A stretch of DNA of 25,631 nt from Bacteroidales bacterium UBA6431. Lineage in GTDB: Bacteria; Bacteroidota; Bacteroidia; Bacteroidales; UBA932. The stretch lies in assembly GCA_002439095.1 (NCBI GenBank), contig DJOT01000043.1, positions 1 to 25,631 of the forward strand, read 5' to 3'. The notes beneath the pieces were generated by a model that was not told the origin of the DNA, did not search any database, and worked only from the letters and a program-made list of their open reading frames with translations. Positions 1 through 8,366 of the stretch are shown here, piece by piece (position 1 is the stretch's first letter; each line of letters starts with the position of its first letter). The translations under genes were made by a program, and so were the position numbers.

Positions 1-101
1 ACGATGTCAGAGATAAGCATTTATCTTGAACAGACCGCGTTGAATTGTGTGTTTTAGTCATTGTCACCAAGAATGTCCGCCATACGATAGAGGGCAATCC
101 C

Positions 102-127
102 AAAAAAGGCCGGCCTTGCGGCCAGCC
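102..127 (-). terminator. Rho-independent terminator of the korA-korB-gdhA operon
   Basis: Read on the minus strand, an 8-bp stem (GGCTGGCC paired with GGCCGGCC, one G-T wobble) closes a GCAA tetraloop and is followed directly by six T. It lies about 28 bases past the gdhA stop codon, as expected for an intrinsic terminator. The remaining bases 1-101 show no gene or other signal that I can support. Confidence 0.88.
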
Positions 128-154
128 CCGATATCAAGCGATAAAAAATCGTTT

Positions 155-1498
155 TTAGATGATGCCCTGCTCCAGCATGGCGGTGGCGACTTTCATGAAG
201 CCGGCGATGTTGGCGCCCTTCACGTAGTCCACGCTGCCGTCCGGCTGAGTGCCATACTTGACGCAGGCCTCGTGGATGGACTTCATGATGAAATGCAGTT
301 TGTCATCAACCTCCTTGCCGCTCCAGCTGATGTGTGACGCGTTCTGGGTCATCTCAAGACCAGAAGTGGCAACACCGCCGGCATTGACGGCCTTTCCAGG
401 GGCGAAGAGGATGCCGTGATGCTGGAAGTAGTGGATGGCTCCCGGCTGGCAGCCCATGTTGGAAACCTCGCAGCAGCACCATGTGCCGTTGGCTACAAGT
501 TCCTTGGCATCATCCTCGGAAAGCTCGTTCTGGAAGGCGCAAGGCAAGGCGATGTCACATTTTACACTCCAAGCCTTCTTTCCTGCGGTGAAGTGAGCCC
601 TGTCAGGGAATTTCGTTGCCATGTCCTCGACCATGTTGCGGTTGGAGGCGCGCATCACGAGCATATAGTCGATCATCTCAGGGGTGATGCCCTCAGGAAT
701 CTCGCAGACCCCGTCAGGACCTGAGATGGCCACCACCTTGGCACCGAGCTCAAGAGCCTTCTTGCAGGCACCCCAAGCCACGTTGCCGAAGCCCGAAACA
801 GCTATCTTACAACCCTTCAATTCCTTACCGGCTTTCTCGAGAAGATAGTGCGTAAAGTACAGCGCACCATATCCCGTGGCCTCCGGACGGAGTATCGAGC
901 CTCCCCATGTGGCACCCTTGCCGGTAAGCACGCCTGTGTTGTACTGGCGGGCGAGTTTCTTGTACATGCCATAAAGATAGCCGATCTCACGTCCGCCCAC
1001 TCCCACGTCGCCTGCAGGGATGTCCTGATCCGGGCCGATGCAGTTCCAGAGCTCAAGCATGAAAGCCTGGCAGAAACGCATGATCTCCTCGTTGGATTTG
1101 CCGGTAGGATCGAAGTCCGAGCCGCCCTTGGCACCGCCCATAGGCAGGGTCGTCAGGGCGTTCTTGAATGTCTGCTCGAATCCGAGGAACTTCAGCATCG
1201 ACGGAGAGACGGCCTTGTGGAAACGCAAGCCCCCTTTGTAAGGTCCGATGGCGCTGTTGAACTGGATGCGGTAGCCCGTGTTGGTCTGCACCTCTCCGCG
1301 GTCGTCCACCCAGGTGACGCGGAATGTGAAGATACGGTCAGGCTCCACCATCCTCTCGACTATCCTGGCCCTCTCGAATTCAGGATGCTGGTTGTAGACA
1401 TCCTCGATGGATTCCAAAACCTCCTGTACCGCCTGGAGATACTCGTTCTCCCCCGGGTACTTGGCCTGGAGACGGGCCATAATGTCCTTTGTCTTCAT
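155..1498 (-). CDS. gdhA: NADP-type glutamate dehydrogenase
   Basis: Hexameric glutamate dehydrogenase interconverting 2-oxoglutarate plus ammonium and glutamate in the cytoplasm. At 447 residues it has the length of E. coli GdhA. Visible motifs are PYKGGLRFH (86-94, substrate site), PMGGAKGG with the catalytic lysine near 124, the conserved GPDQDIPAGDVGVGGREIG stretch (155-173), and the dinucleotide-binding SGFGNVAWG (235-243). The C-terminal APGKAVNAGGVATSGLEM is typical. One stretch is odd: where the family usually reads SEGANMP, this protein has three cysteines followed by EVSNMG (341-349). N347-M348 are kept. The gene starts 18 bases after the korB stop and is the last gene of a korA-korB-gdhA operon, so it probably assimilates ammonium onto 2-oxoglutarate handled by Kor. 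NADP preference is inferred from family length and type. Confidence 0.95.
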   Translation of the reverse strand: MKTKDIMARLQAKYPGENEYLQAVQEVLESIEDVYNQHPEFERARIVERMVEPDRIFTFRVTWVDDRGEVQTNTGYRIQFNSAIGPYKGGLRFHKAVSPSMLKFLGFEQTFKNALTTLPMGGAKGGSDFDPTGKSNEEIMRFCQAFMLELWNCIGPDQDIPAGDVGVGGREIGYLYGMYKKLARQYNTGVLTGKGATWGGSILRPEATGYGALYFTHYLLEKAGKELKGCKIAVSGFGNVAWGACKKALELGAKVVAISGPDGVCEIPEGITPEMIDYMLVMRASNRNMVEDMATKFPDRAHFTAGKKAWSVKCDIALPCAFQNELSEDDAKELVANGTWCCCEVSNMGCQPGAIHYFQHHGILFAPGKAVNAGGVATSGLEMTQNASHISWSGKEVDDKLHFIMKSIHEACVKYGTQPDGSVDYVKGANIAGFMKVATAMLEQGII

Positions 1499-1516
1499 TG
1501 TTAGTGTGTAATGTGG

Positions 1517-2536
1517 TTATTCGACCTCCCATGTTGAACCGCTGTGCAGGAGGTCATCTACACAGTGTATCTGTGATTTCATCATGACTTCTTTGACCTG
1601 GTCGCGCACCCCGTCATCGTAAGTGATGTCCTTGACATCGCGGATGACACCGAGAGCCACCGGGTAGTCCGGTCCCTTCATCTCGGCAAGCGCCATGTGT
1701 ATGCCGATGTTGTCGGTGTGGGCATCGTGTATCAGGATATCCTCTTCAGTGAACCCGCCCTCGCCTATGTGTACGGCGCGGATCTTCTTGCCGTCGTAGA
1801 TGAGCCCCTTGTCACGGTTCTTGCCGAAAATCATGCGTTCGCCCTGCCTGAGGACTATGGTGTGGTCGGCCTTGACGGCCGGGTCGGAGAGATCCTTGTG
1901 GGCTCCATCATTGAAGATCACGCAGTTGGTGAGCATCTCCATCACGGAACAGCCGTCGTGCAGGGCTGCGGCCGTCATGATCTCCTCGTTGAGCTTCAGC
2001 TCCACGTCCAGAGAACGCGCGAAGAACGTGCCCTTGGCGCCAAGCACCAGGGCTCCAGGGTTGAACGGATGCTCCACGGTGCCGTAAGGCGAAGTCTTGG
2101 TGATCGCACCGAACTTGGAAGTCGGAGAGTACTGCCCCTTGGTGAGACCGTAGATCTGGTTGTTGAAGAGGATGATGTTGATGTCGATGTTGCGGCGGAT
2201 GGCATGGATGAAATGGTTGCCTCCGATCGCCAGCGCATCACCGTCACCGCAGGCCTGCCACACGGTCAGCCACGGGTTGGCGACCTTGATGCCGGTGGAG
2301 ATGGCAGTCGCGCGGCCATGGATGCTGTGGAAGCCGTAGGTGTCCATATAGTAAGGAAGCCGCGAAGAGCAGCCGATGCCGGACACCACAACATACCTCT
2401 CCTTGTCATAGTTGAGAGCCTGGCTCACCTTCGGGAGAGCTCTCTGCAGGGCTGCGAGCACGGCATGGTCACCGCATCCCGGGCACCAGCGCACCTCCTG
2501 GTCACTTTTGAAGTCTTTGAATGTCAATGTTGCCAT
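1517..2536 (-). CDS. korB: 2-oxoglutarate:ferredoxin oxidoreductase, beta subunit
   Basis: The 339-residue thiamine-diphosphate-binding subunit of a 2-oxoacid:ferredoxin oxidoreductase. The N-terminal RWCPGCGDH (16-24) is the cysteine motif of the KorB family. The TPP/Mg site is visible as GDGD (97-100) followed by NNQIYG (125-130) and the typical GLTKGQYSPTS. The start codon lies 4 bases past the korA stop, so the two are co-translated. Together they catalyse reversible conversion of 2-oxoglutarate and CoA to succinyl-CoA and CO2 with ferredoxin. No ferredoxin or delta subunit is encoded beside it. Substrate assignment rests on the fused KorA partner and the linkage to gdhA. Another 2-oxoacid remains possible but less likely. 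Confidence 0.93.
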   Translation of the reverse strand: MATLTFKDFKSDQEVRWCPGCGDHAVLAALQRALPKVSQALNYDKERYVVVSGIGCSSRLPYYMDTYGFHSIHGRATAISTGIKVANPWLTVWQACGDGDALAIGGNHFIHAIRRNIDINIILFNNQIYGLTKGQYSPTSKFGAITKTSPYGTVEHPFNPGALVLGAKGTFFARSLDVELKLNEEIMTAAALHDGCSVMEMLTNCVIFNDGAHKDLSDPAVKADHTIVLRQGERMIFGKNRDKGLIYDGKKIRAVHIGEGGFTEEDILIHDAHTDNIGIHMALAEMKGPDYPVALGVIRDVKDITYDDGVRDQVKEVMMKSQIHCVDDLLHSGSTWEVE

Positions 2537-2540
2537 AGTC

Positions 2541-4379
2541 TTACAGCTCTTTCTTTATCGCTTCCTCCAGCTCGCTCACGAGGAACGGCTGGCCCTGTAT
2601 CTTGTTGAACTTGTGAATCTCCAGATGAGGGAACCTGGCCCTCAGATAATCGGCGAACTGCCCGCTGTTGAGCTCGCAGACGAGTATCTTCTCAAACGAG
2701 TCCAGAACCTTGCCCGTATTTGACGGGAGCGGGTTGATATAGTCAAAGTGGGCATAAGAGACATTGTCCATCTCATGCACAGCCGACCAGATATGCCCAT
2801 AAGTTCCACCCCAGCCGACGACGAGAAGTTTGCCCTGCTCCGGCCCGTGAAGGATGCTCAGCTGCGGTATGTCCTTGGCTATGCGGGCGACTTTCTCGGC
2901 ACGTTCGGCAACCATCGTGGCGTGGTTGAGCGGGTCGGTGGAGAGGACCCCGTCATGGTTCTTCTCAAGCCCACCCACGCGGTGCTCCAGCCCCTTCTGC
3001 CCCGGGATTGCCCAGCGGCGCACAAGAGTCTCGGGGTCGCGCTTGAACGGGTGGAATTTCTCCCCTTCCTTGAGTATGCCCTGCACAAACGGCGGGCGGA
3101 TCTCAGGATAGTCCTTCATGGACGGTATCCGCCATGGTTCAGAGCCGTTGCCAAGGAATCCCTCGGAGAGCAGCAGGACAGGAGTCATGTGCTCAAGGGC
3201 TATCTTGGCGGCCTGGAAAGCGGCATCAAAGCAGTGGGCCGGAGAATGGGCGGCGATCACCGCCATCGGGCACTCCCCGTTGCGCCCGTAGAGGGCCTGG
3301 TTGAGGTCGGACTGCTCCGTCTTGGTCGGAAGTCCCGTGGACGGACCGCCTCTCTGGACATCGATGACCACAAGAGGAAGCTCGGCCATCACGGCGAGTC
3401 CCATGGCTTCCGACTTCAGAGAAAGTCCCGGCCCCGAAGTGGTGGTCACCGCAAGGTTGCCCGCGAAAGAGGCACCGATGGCAGTACAGATTCCGGCAAT
3501 CTCGTCCTCTGCCTGCAATGTCTTGGCTCCAAGGCTCTTATGGATCGCGAGTTCCTCAAGTATGGCAGTGGCCGGCGTGATAGGATAAGAACCGCAGAAA
3601 AGCGGCAGCCCCGACTTCTCGGAAGCGGCCAGAAGCCCCCAGGCGGTGGCCTGGTTGCCGGTGATGTTGCGGTACGTACCCTTGGCGAGGTTCTTCACCG
3701 GCTCCACGGTGTAGGTGTTGGCTATTATCTGGAGGTTGGCGGCATAGTTGAACCCGTCCTTAAGAACCTTCTTGTTCGGTTCTATGACCTCCGGATGTTT
3801 CTTTGAGAACTTCTTCTCAAGATAGTTGAAGATATATTCAAGCGGACGGTTGTAGATGAAGCAGGCCATGCCGAGGGTGAACATGTTCTTGCACTTGAGG
3901 ATGGCCTTGTTGTCCATGCCGCTGTCCTTGAGGCTCTCGTGGGTGAGGGTCGTTATGGGTGCCGCGATGATGGTCCTGTCCTCTACCCCGAGTTCTCTGA
4001 ACGGGTCGTCGGTAGTGAAACCGGCCTTCTCCATGCCCGCCTGATCAAAGGCATCCTGGTCCACCAGAATCATCGCATGGCGCTTGCACCACTTGGCGTT
4101 GGTCTTGAGCGCCGCCGGGTTCATGGCCACGAGCAGGTCACAGAAATCCCCCGGCGTGGAGACCTTGGAACAACCTATGTGGATCTGGAAACCGGACACG
4201 CCGGAGACGGTGCCATGAGGCGCGCGGATCTCGGCTGGGTAGTCCGGAAAGGTCGATAGTCCATTGCCGTAGATGGCTGACATATCTGCAAAAAGAGATC
4301 CGGTGAGTTGCATTCCATCACCCGAATCTCCAGCAAATCTGATCACCACATCCTTGGCGTCAATGATTTTATGTTGCAT
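2541..4379 (-). CDS. korA: 2-oxoglutarate:ferredoxin oxidoreductase, fused gamma-alpha subunit
   Basis: A 612-residue fusion of a gamma domain (about residues 8-195, beginning VVIRFAGDSGDGMQ) and an alpha pyrimidine-binding domain (from about 240, with SYPITPAT at 264-271 and the conserved TTTSGPGLSLKSE and QRGGPSTGLPTKTEQSDL stretches). This fused arrangement is the usual KorA form in Bacteroidota. No 4Fe-4S ferredoxin domain is seen. It is first in the korA-korB-gdhA operon, behind a terminator that closes the ompH unit, and has a promoter-like TTTG-N19-AACTTTTG directly before the ATG. The role is ferredoxin-linked interconversion of 2-oxoglutarate and succinyl-CoA in the cytoplasm. Confidence 0.93.
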   Translation of the reverse strand: MQHKIIDAKDVVIRFAGDSGDGMQLTGSLFADMSAIYGNGLSTFPDYPAEIRAPHGTVSGVSGFQIHIGCSKVSTPGDFCDLLVAMNPAALKTNAKWCKRHAMILVDQDAFDQAGMEKAGFTTDDPFRELGVEDRTIIAAPITTLTHESLKDSGMDNKAILKCKNMFTLGMACFIYNRPLEYIFNYLEKKFSKKHPEVIEPNKKVLKDGFNYAANLQIIANTYTVEPVKNLAKGTYRNITGNQATAWGLLAASEKSGLPLFCGSYPITPATAILEELAIHKSLGAKTLQAEDEIAGICTAIGASFAGNLAVTTTSGPGLSLKSEAMGLAVMAELPLVVIDVQRGGPSTGLPTKTEQSDLNQALYGRNGECPMAVIAAHSPAHCFDAAFQAAKIALEHMTPVLLLSEGFLGNGSEPWRIPSMKDYPEIRPPFVQGILKEGEKFHPFKRDPETLVRRWAIPGQKGLEHRVGGLEKNHDGVLSTDPLNHATMVAERAEKVARIAKDIPQLSILHGPEQGKLLVVGWGGTYGHIWSAVHEMDNVSYAHFDYINPLPSNTGKVLDSFEKILVCELNSGQFADYLRARFPHLEIHKFNKIQGQPFLVSELEEAIKKEL

Positions 4380-4381
4380 TA

Positions 4382-4412
4382 CAAAAGTTAATTGGTGTAG
4401 TTTCAGTGCAAA
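4382..4412 (-). promoter_or_regulatory. Candidate korA promoter
   Basis: On the minus strand TTTG (4412-4409) is followed after exactly 19 bases by AACTTTTG (4389-4382), seven of eight matches to the Bacteroidota -7 box TAnnTTTG. The -33 element overlaps the T-tract of the preceding terminator. The box ends only two bases before the korA ATG, so a transcript from it would start at or just after the start codon. Either the mRNA is leaderless or the true promoter lies elsewhere. Confidence 0.45.
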
Positions 4413-4439
4413 AGGCCCCGCCTCCCTTGGGGCAGGGCC
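4410..4439 (-). terminator. Rho-independent terminator after ompH
   Basis: On the minus strand GGCCCTGCC pairs with GGCGGGGCC (9 bp, one T-G wobble) around an 8-base loop and is followed by TTTT. It sits 17 bases past the ompH stop and separates the nadK-uppS-bamA-ompH unit from korA-korB-gdhA. Confidence 0.8.
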
Positions 4440-4456
4440 AATAAAGTGTGGTCGTG

Positions 4457-5038
4457 CTAGTTTGCAGCTGGTGTCTGAGCCTGCTGCTGGGCCTGAAGTT
4501 CTGCCTGAAGTGACTCAAGAGTGCGGTCATCGGCTATGCCGAGAGCCTTGCGTGCGAGAGGAGTAAGATCCGTGCTCTGCGCGTCATCATAATACATCAG
4601 GGAGCCGACATCGAACACGTACACGTATCCGCCCTGCTTGGCGAGATCCTTGACGGTGTCCTGAGCCTTCTTGACGATAGGGGCCATCAGAGTCTGCTGC
4701 TGCTGCTGAAGCTCGGCATCAACTGTCTGTCCGAACTCCTGAATGCGCTGCTGGATCTCCTGGATCTCCTTCTCCTTGCTGGCCTTGATAGCGGCAGTCC
4801 AAGTATTGGCCTTGGCCTCATATTGACTCCATTTGGTATTGAATTCCTCAACCATAGCCTGATATGTCTCCTGGGCCTCTTTGCTTGAGGCAGCCATGGT
4901 GGCGCGGGCCTTGTCGGCCTCCGGGCTGAGCTGTACAAGCTCTGAGAAATTCACATGGGCAAATTTCGGCTGGGCCGCAGCTGAAATCGCGACGAGCGCC
5001 GAAGCGGCGATCAAAAGAATCTTTTTCATATAATTCAT
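4457..5038 (-). CDS. Skp/OmpH-family periplasmic chaperone
   Basis: A 193-residue secreted protein with a signal peptide (MKKILLIAASALVAISAAAQ, cleavage expected after AAA), then a short beta segment (KFAHVNFSELVQLSPE), a long glutamine- and lysine-rich helical arm (about 40-125) and a C-terminal beta segment (YVYVFDVGSLMYYD). This is the jellyfish-like layout of Skp/OmpH. The family holds unfolded outer-membrane proteins in the periplasm and delivers them to the BAM complex. It begins 3 bases after bamA, matching that role. The start may be the ATG at 5038 or the one at 5029 (MKKIL), which gives a more typical signal peptide. The C-terminus is a low-complexity Q/A tail. Confidence 0.9.
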   Translation of the reverse strand: MNYMKKILLIAASALVAISAAAQPKFAHVNFSELVQLSPEADKARATMAASSKEAQETYQAMVEEFNTKWSQYEAKANTWTAAIKASKEKEIQEIQQRIQEFGQTVDAELQQQQQTLMAPIVKKAQDTVKDLAKQGGYVYVFDVGSLMYYDDAQSTDLTPLARKALGIADDRTLESLQAELQAQQQAQTPAAN

Positions 5039-5041
5039 ACT

Positions 5042-7621
5042 TTAAAATTGTTGTCCGATCACGAAATGGAACTGGCTGCGCTTGCTGGAATCCGTGGTGT
5101 CGAATCCGTAGCCCCAGTCCACGCCAAGCAGTCCGACCATCGGAAGGAAGATGCGCACACCCACGCCGGCGCTGCGTTTGATCTGGAAAGGATTGAACTT
5201 TCTGATGTCAGACCAGGCGTTACCGCCCTCAAGGAAGCCGAGGACATAGATGGTCGATGTCGGCTGGAGTATGACAGGGTAGCGCAACTCCACGGTAAAT
5301 TTGTCGTAGACATTACCGGCGTAGGCATAGCCTGTAGAATTGTAGGTGGACGGCTCATACGGGGTGAGAGAATAGTTCTCGTAGCCACGAAGGGAAATCA
5401 CTTCCGAACCGTAGGTGTTGTAGCCGGACATTCCGTCACCACCGAGGAGGAAGCCCTCAAATGGAGAATATCCCCAGTTTCTGTTGTAGTAGCCGAGATA
5501 ACCGAACTGCGCCCTGGTCATCAGGACGAGATCCCCAACAAGCTTTGTATAGGTGGCACCGGAAACTTTCCATTTGTGGTACTCGATCCACTTGTAGCGC
5601 TGCTTGGAAGACCAGTTGTTGTAGTTGACATCCTTGTAACTGCCCACAGAGAATCTGTTGCCGTCGCTGTCGTAGTCGTATTTACGGAAAAGAGAGAACG
5701 GCGGAGTCAACTGCAGCGAGAAGGAGAAGTCCGAGCCTGTACGCGGATATATCTGCTGGTCTGTAGAGTTGCGCACAAGACTCAGGGAGTAGTTAATGTT
5801 GTTGGCGATTCCATCATCGAAGATGAAGTAGCCGGAGTACCAGTTGGTCAACTTATATGACTGCCAGTTGAGGCCGTTGTACAGCACGAAATAACTGTCA
5901 GGCCACTTGAGGCGCGTACCGAGAGAAGCCGAGAAGCCGAAGACCTCCATCTGACGGTCGTTGCTGAGGAAGTTGAGCGCAAGGTACGAGTTGGTCTGGC
6001 GGGTATAATAGGCGCCAAGATTGAGTGACGTCGGCTTCTTGCCGAAAAGCCAAGGTTCTGTGAAGTTGGCAGTGAGTGCCGTGTAATATGTACCGTTGGT
6101 CTGGAAGCGGAATGCCAGATTCTGGGCATCGCCAAGCGGTACCGGACGCCAAGCGCTCTTGTCGAAGAAACGCTGGGTCGAGAAATTGTTGAAGCTGACG
6201 CCGACCGTGGCCACGAAAGTCCTTCCGCCCCATCCGCCTGAGACCTCAAGCTGAGAAGAAGGTTTCTCCGTCACATTATATATGATATCTACGGTGTTGT
6301 CAAGCGGGTTCGTGACCATAGAGTAACCGGTCCCCTGCTGCATTATGGCCTCGGCATCGAACTGGCCAAGAGAAGCGATTTCCCTGATGGAACGCTCGAA
6401 GTCGCTCTGGCTGAAAAGGTAGCCCGGACGGGTGAAGAGCTGGCGGCGCACCACCTTCTCGTTGGTGAGGTCGTTGCCGTTGATCACGATGTCGCCGATC
6501 GTGGCCTGCTTGCCCTCTGAAATGCGCATCTCCACATCGACGGAGTCGTTCTGGATGTTTGTCTCCACAGGATTGATCTGGAAGAACAGGTATCCGTTGT
6601 CACGGTAGAGCTTAGACACGTCGTAGTCGGTCTGCTTGCCTCCGCCGTAGAGCCTTTTCTCCATGGTGACCTTGTCATAGACATCACCCTTGCTGATGGC
6701 GAGCACCTGGTTGAGAGCGTCGGAAGAGTAGACGGAGTTGCCGGTCCAACTTATGTCACGGAAATAATATTTGTCCCCCTCATCGAACACCAGATCTATA
6801 CCCAGACGGTTCGGGGCCACGTAATAGACAGAGTCCCGCACTATCCTGGCATCGCGGTAACCGGCCTCGTTGAACGCGGCGATGGCGCCCTTCTTGTCGT
6901 TGAGGTACTCTTTCTCGTTGAATTTCTTGCTGTTGAAGAAGTTGTAGAACTTGTTGGACTTCGTCTTCTTCATAGAACGGGCGAGTTTATAGTCGGAGAC
7001 GTGCTCGTTGCCGATGAAGTTGATGTCACGCACCTTGATCTTCTGGCCCTTGTTGACGGCGAAGTTGACCCTGATGGCGTTGCGGATAATCGTGTCTTTC
7101 GTGACCTCGGCGTTGACCTCGCAGAGCAGGAAACCTTTCTCGGCGAAGTAGCGCTTGATGATGTCGGAGGTGGTCTTCTCCACGTATTCCGAGAACTCCC
7201 CTCCACGGCGCAGATTCACCCTCTCCTGGATGTCCTTCCTCTCTCCGGACTTCACCCCGGAGAATGTCCAGCTGGACACCCTCGGACGCTCCTTGACCTT
7301 GATGGTAAAGAAAGCGGAGTCACGCCCGGCACTGAGGCTGTCTATGGTGATGGAAACATCTTCAAAATAGCGCTGAAGCCACAGACGCCTGACTATATTG
7401 GTCATCGTCTCGCCAGGCACCGTCACCTCCATCCCTTTCTGGAGACCGGTATGGGAGATGATCTGCTGGTCACGGTAGTAGGTGTTGCCTTCAACGCTAA
7501 TTCCTCCGACCCTGTAGGTGCGAGGGTGATTATAATCCACTTCAACCCCCGGTTCCTGCGCACCGGCTGCGGCGCCCACAAGACCAAGGAGCATAATGGA
7601 AAGTATCCGTCCGATCTTCAT
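5042..7621 (-). CDS. bamA: Outer membrane protein assembly factor BamA (Omp85)
   Basis: About 859 residues. A signal peptide (GLVGAAAGAQ) is followed by five POTRA repeats (recurring patterns such as GGISVEGNTYY, WTFSGVKSGE, RDINFIGNEHVSD, RDISWTGNSVYSS and GDIVINGNDLT) to about residue 465. A C-terminal 16-strand-type barrel then ends in F. A LRGY motif near residue 745 matches the conserved VRGF/Y of the loop 6 plug. BamA is the catalytic core that folds beta-barrel proteins into the outer membrane. The frame is open to a TTG at 7627, but the ATG at 7621 gives a better start. It sits between uppS (31 bases upstream of this ATG) and ompH (3 bases). Confidence 0.96.
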   Translation of the reverse strand: MKIGRILSIMLLGLVGAAAGAQEPGVEVDYNHPRTYRVGGISVEGNTYYRDQQIISHTGLQKGMEVTVPGETMTNIVRRLWLQRYFEDVSITIDSLSAGRDSAFFTIKVKERPRVSSWTFSGVKSGERKDIQERVNLRRGGEFSEYVEKTTSDIIKRYFAEKGFLLCEVNAEVTKDTIIRNAIRVNFAVNKGQKIKVRDINFIGNEHVSDYKLARSMKKTKSNKFYNFFNSKKFNEKEYLNDKKGAIAAFNEAGYRDARIVRDSVYYVAPNRLGIDLVFDEGDKYYFRDISWTGNSVYSSDALNQVLAISKGDVYDKVTMEKRLYGGGKQTDYDVSKLYRDNGYLFFQINPVETNIQNDSVDVEMRISEGKQATIGDIVINGNDLTNEKVVRRQLFTRPGYLFSQSDFERSIREIASLGQFDAEAIMQQGTGYSMVTNPLDNTVDIIYNVTEKPSSQLEVSGGWGGRTFVATVGVSFNNFSTQRFFDKSAWRPVPLGDAQNLAFRFQTNGTYYTALTANFTEPWLFGKKPTSLNLGAYYTRQTNSYLALNFLSNDRQMEVFGFSASLGTRLKWPDSYFVLYNGLNWQSYKLTNWYSGYFIFDDGIANNINYSLSLVRNSTDQQIYPRTGSDFSFSLQLTPPFSLFRKYDYDSDGNRFSVGSYKDVNYNNWSSKQRYKWIEYHKWKVSGATYTKLVGDLVLMTRAQFGYLGYYNRNWGYSPFEGFLLGGDGMSGYNTYGSEVISLRGYENYSLTPYEPSTYNSTGYAYAGNVYDKFTVELRYPVILQPTSTIYVLGFLEGGNAWSDIRKFNPFQIKRSAGVGVRIFLPMVGLLGVDWGYGFDTTDSSKRSQFHFVIGQQF

Positions 7622-7652
7622 CTTCAATCAATAATTCACAAATATAGCCCAA

Positions 7653-8366
7653 TTATTTGACTTTTCCGAACCTCCGCTCCCGTGATGCATATTCCTCAAG
7701 CGCAGCCAAGTACTCCTCCCGACGGAAGTCGGGCCAAAGAGTGTCCGTAAACACAAATTCAGTATAGGCCGTCTGCCAAAGCAGGTAGTTGCTTATCCTC
7801 TCCTCGCCAGAAGTGCGTATCAGCAGATCCGGATCCGGAATGCCGTCAGTCACCAGATACCGGGAGAAATCCTCCGCCCCGAAATGACGACCGGGGTGTT
7901 CAATCAAATCGTGTGCCATCCTCTCGGCTGCCTGAAGTATATCCCAACGTCCGCTGTAACTGAGGAACAGTATCATCGTCAGGTCTTTCCCCCCTGAAGT
8001 GGCAGCCATTATCCTGTCTATTACGGCATTGAGCGAGTCGGAAAGCCTCGCCCTGTCACCAAGCACCATGAAGCGGACCCCGTGGCCGAGAAAAGTCGGC
8101 AGCTCGTTTTCCATGGCCCTGCACATCAGTTCCATGAGAGTGCTGACCTCATCGGCGGGCCGCCCCCAGTTCTCTTCGGAGAAAGCGAAAAAAGACACAT
8201 ATTCAATGCCCAGTTCGACAGAAGTCTCCATCACGGCGCGGACGCTCTCCACTCCCTCGAAATGCCCGTATACTCTTTCTTTTCCCCTCTGCTTGGCCCA
8301 TCTTCCGTTGCCGTCCATAATCAGCGACACATGCCGCGGCAGTTTCTCTTCTGGTATCATAGTCAT
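7653..8366 (-). CDS. uppS: Di-trans,poly-cis-undecaprenyl diphosphate synthase
   Basis: A 237-residue cis-prenyltransferase. MDGNGRWAKQRG (17-28, catalytic Asp18) is the family signature, with FAFSEENWGRP, the YSGRW segment, and DLLIRTSGEERISNYLLWQTAYTEF near the C-terminus. It condenses eight isopentenyl units onto farnesyl diphosphate, making the C55 carrier used for peptidoglycan and surface polysaccharide. Its ATG overlaps the nadK stop by 4 bases, indicating translational coupling. bamA follows after 31 bases. Confidence 0.96.
   Translation of the reverse strand: MTMIPEEKLPRHVSLIMDGNGRWAKQRGKERVYGHFEGVESVRAVMETSVELGIEYVSFFAFSEENWGRPADEVSTLMELMCRAMENELPTFLGHGVRFMVLGDRARLSDSLNAVIDRIMAATSGGKDLTMILFLSYSGRWDILQAAERMAHDLIEHPGRHFGAEDFSRYLVTDGIPDPDLLIRTSGEERISNYLLWQTAYTEFVFTDTLWPDFRREEYLAALEEYASRERRFGKVK

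Noticed and set aside
848..1504. A 218-codon plus-strand frame opposite gdhA
   Set aside because: It is a shadow of codon bias in gdhA. No recognisable domain and no promoter.
1697..3806. Long plus-strand frames opposite korB and korA
   Set aside because: They are antisense to strongly conserved enzymes. Composition is Arg/Gly/His-rich, as expected for non-coding frames in GC-rich DNA.
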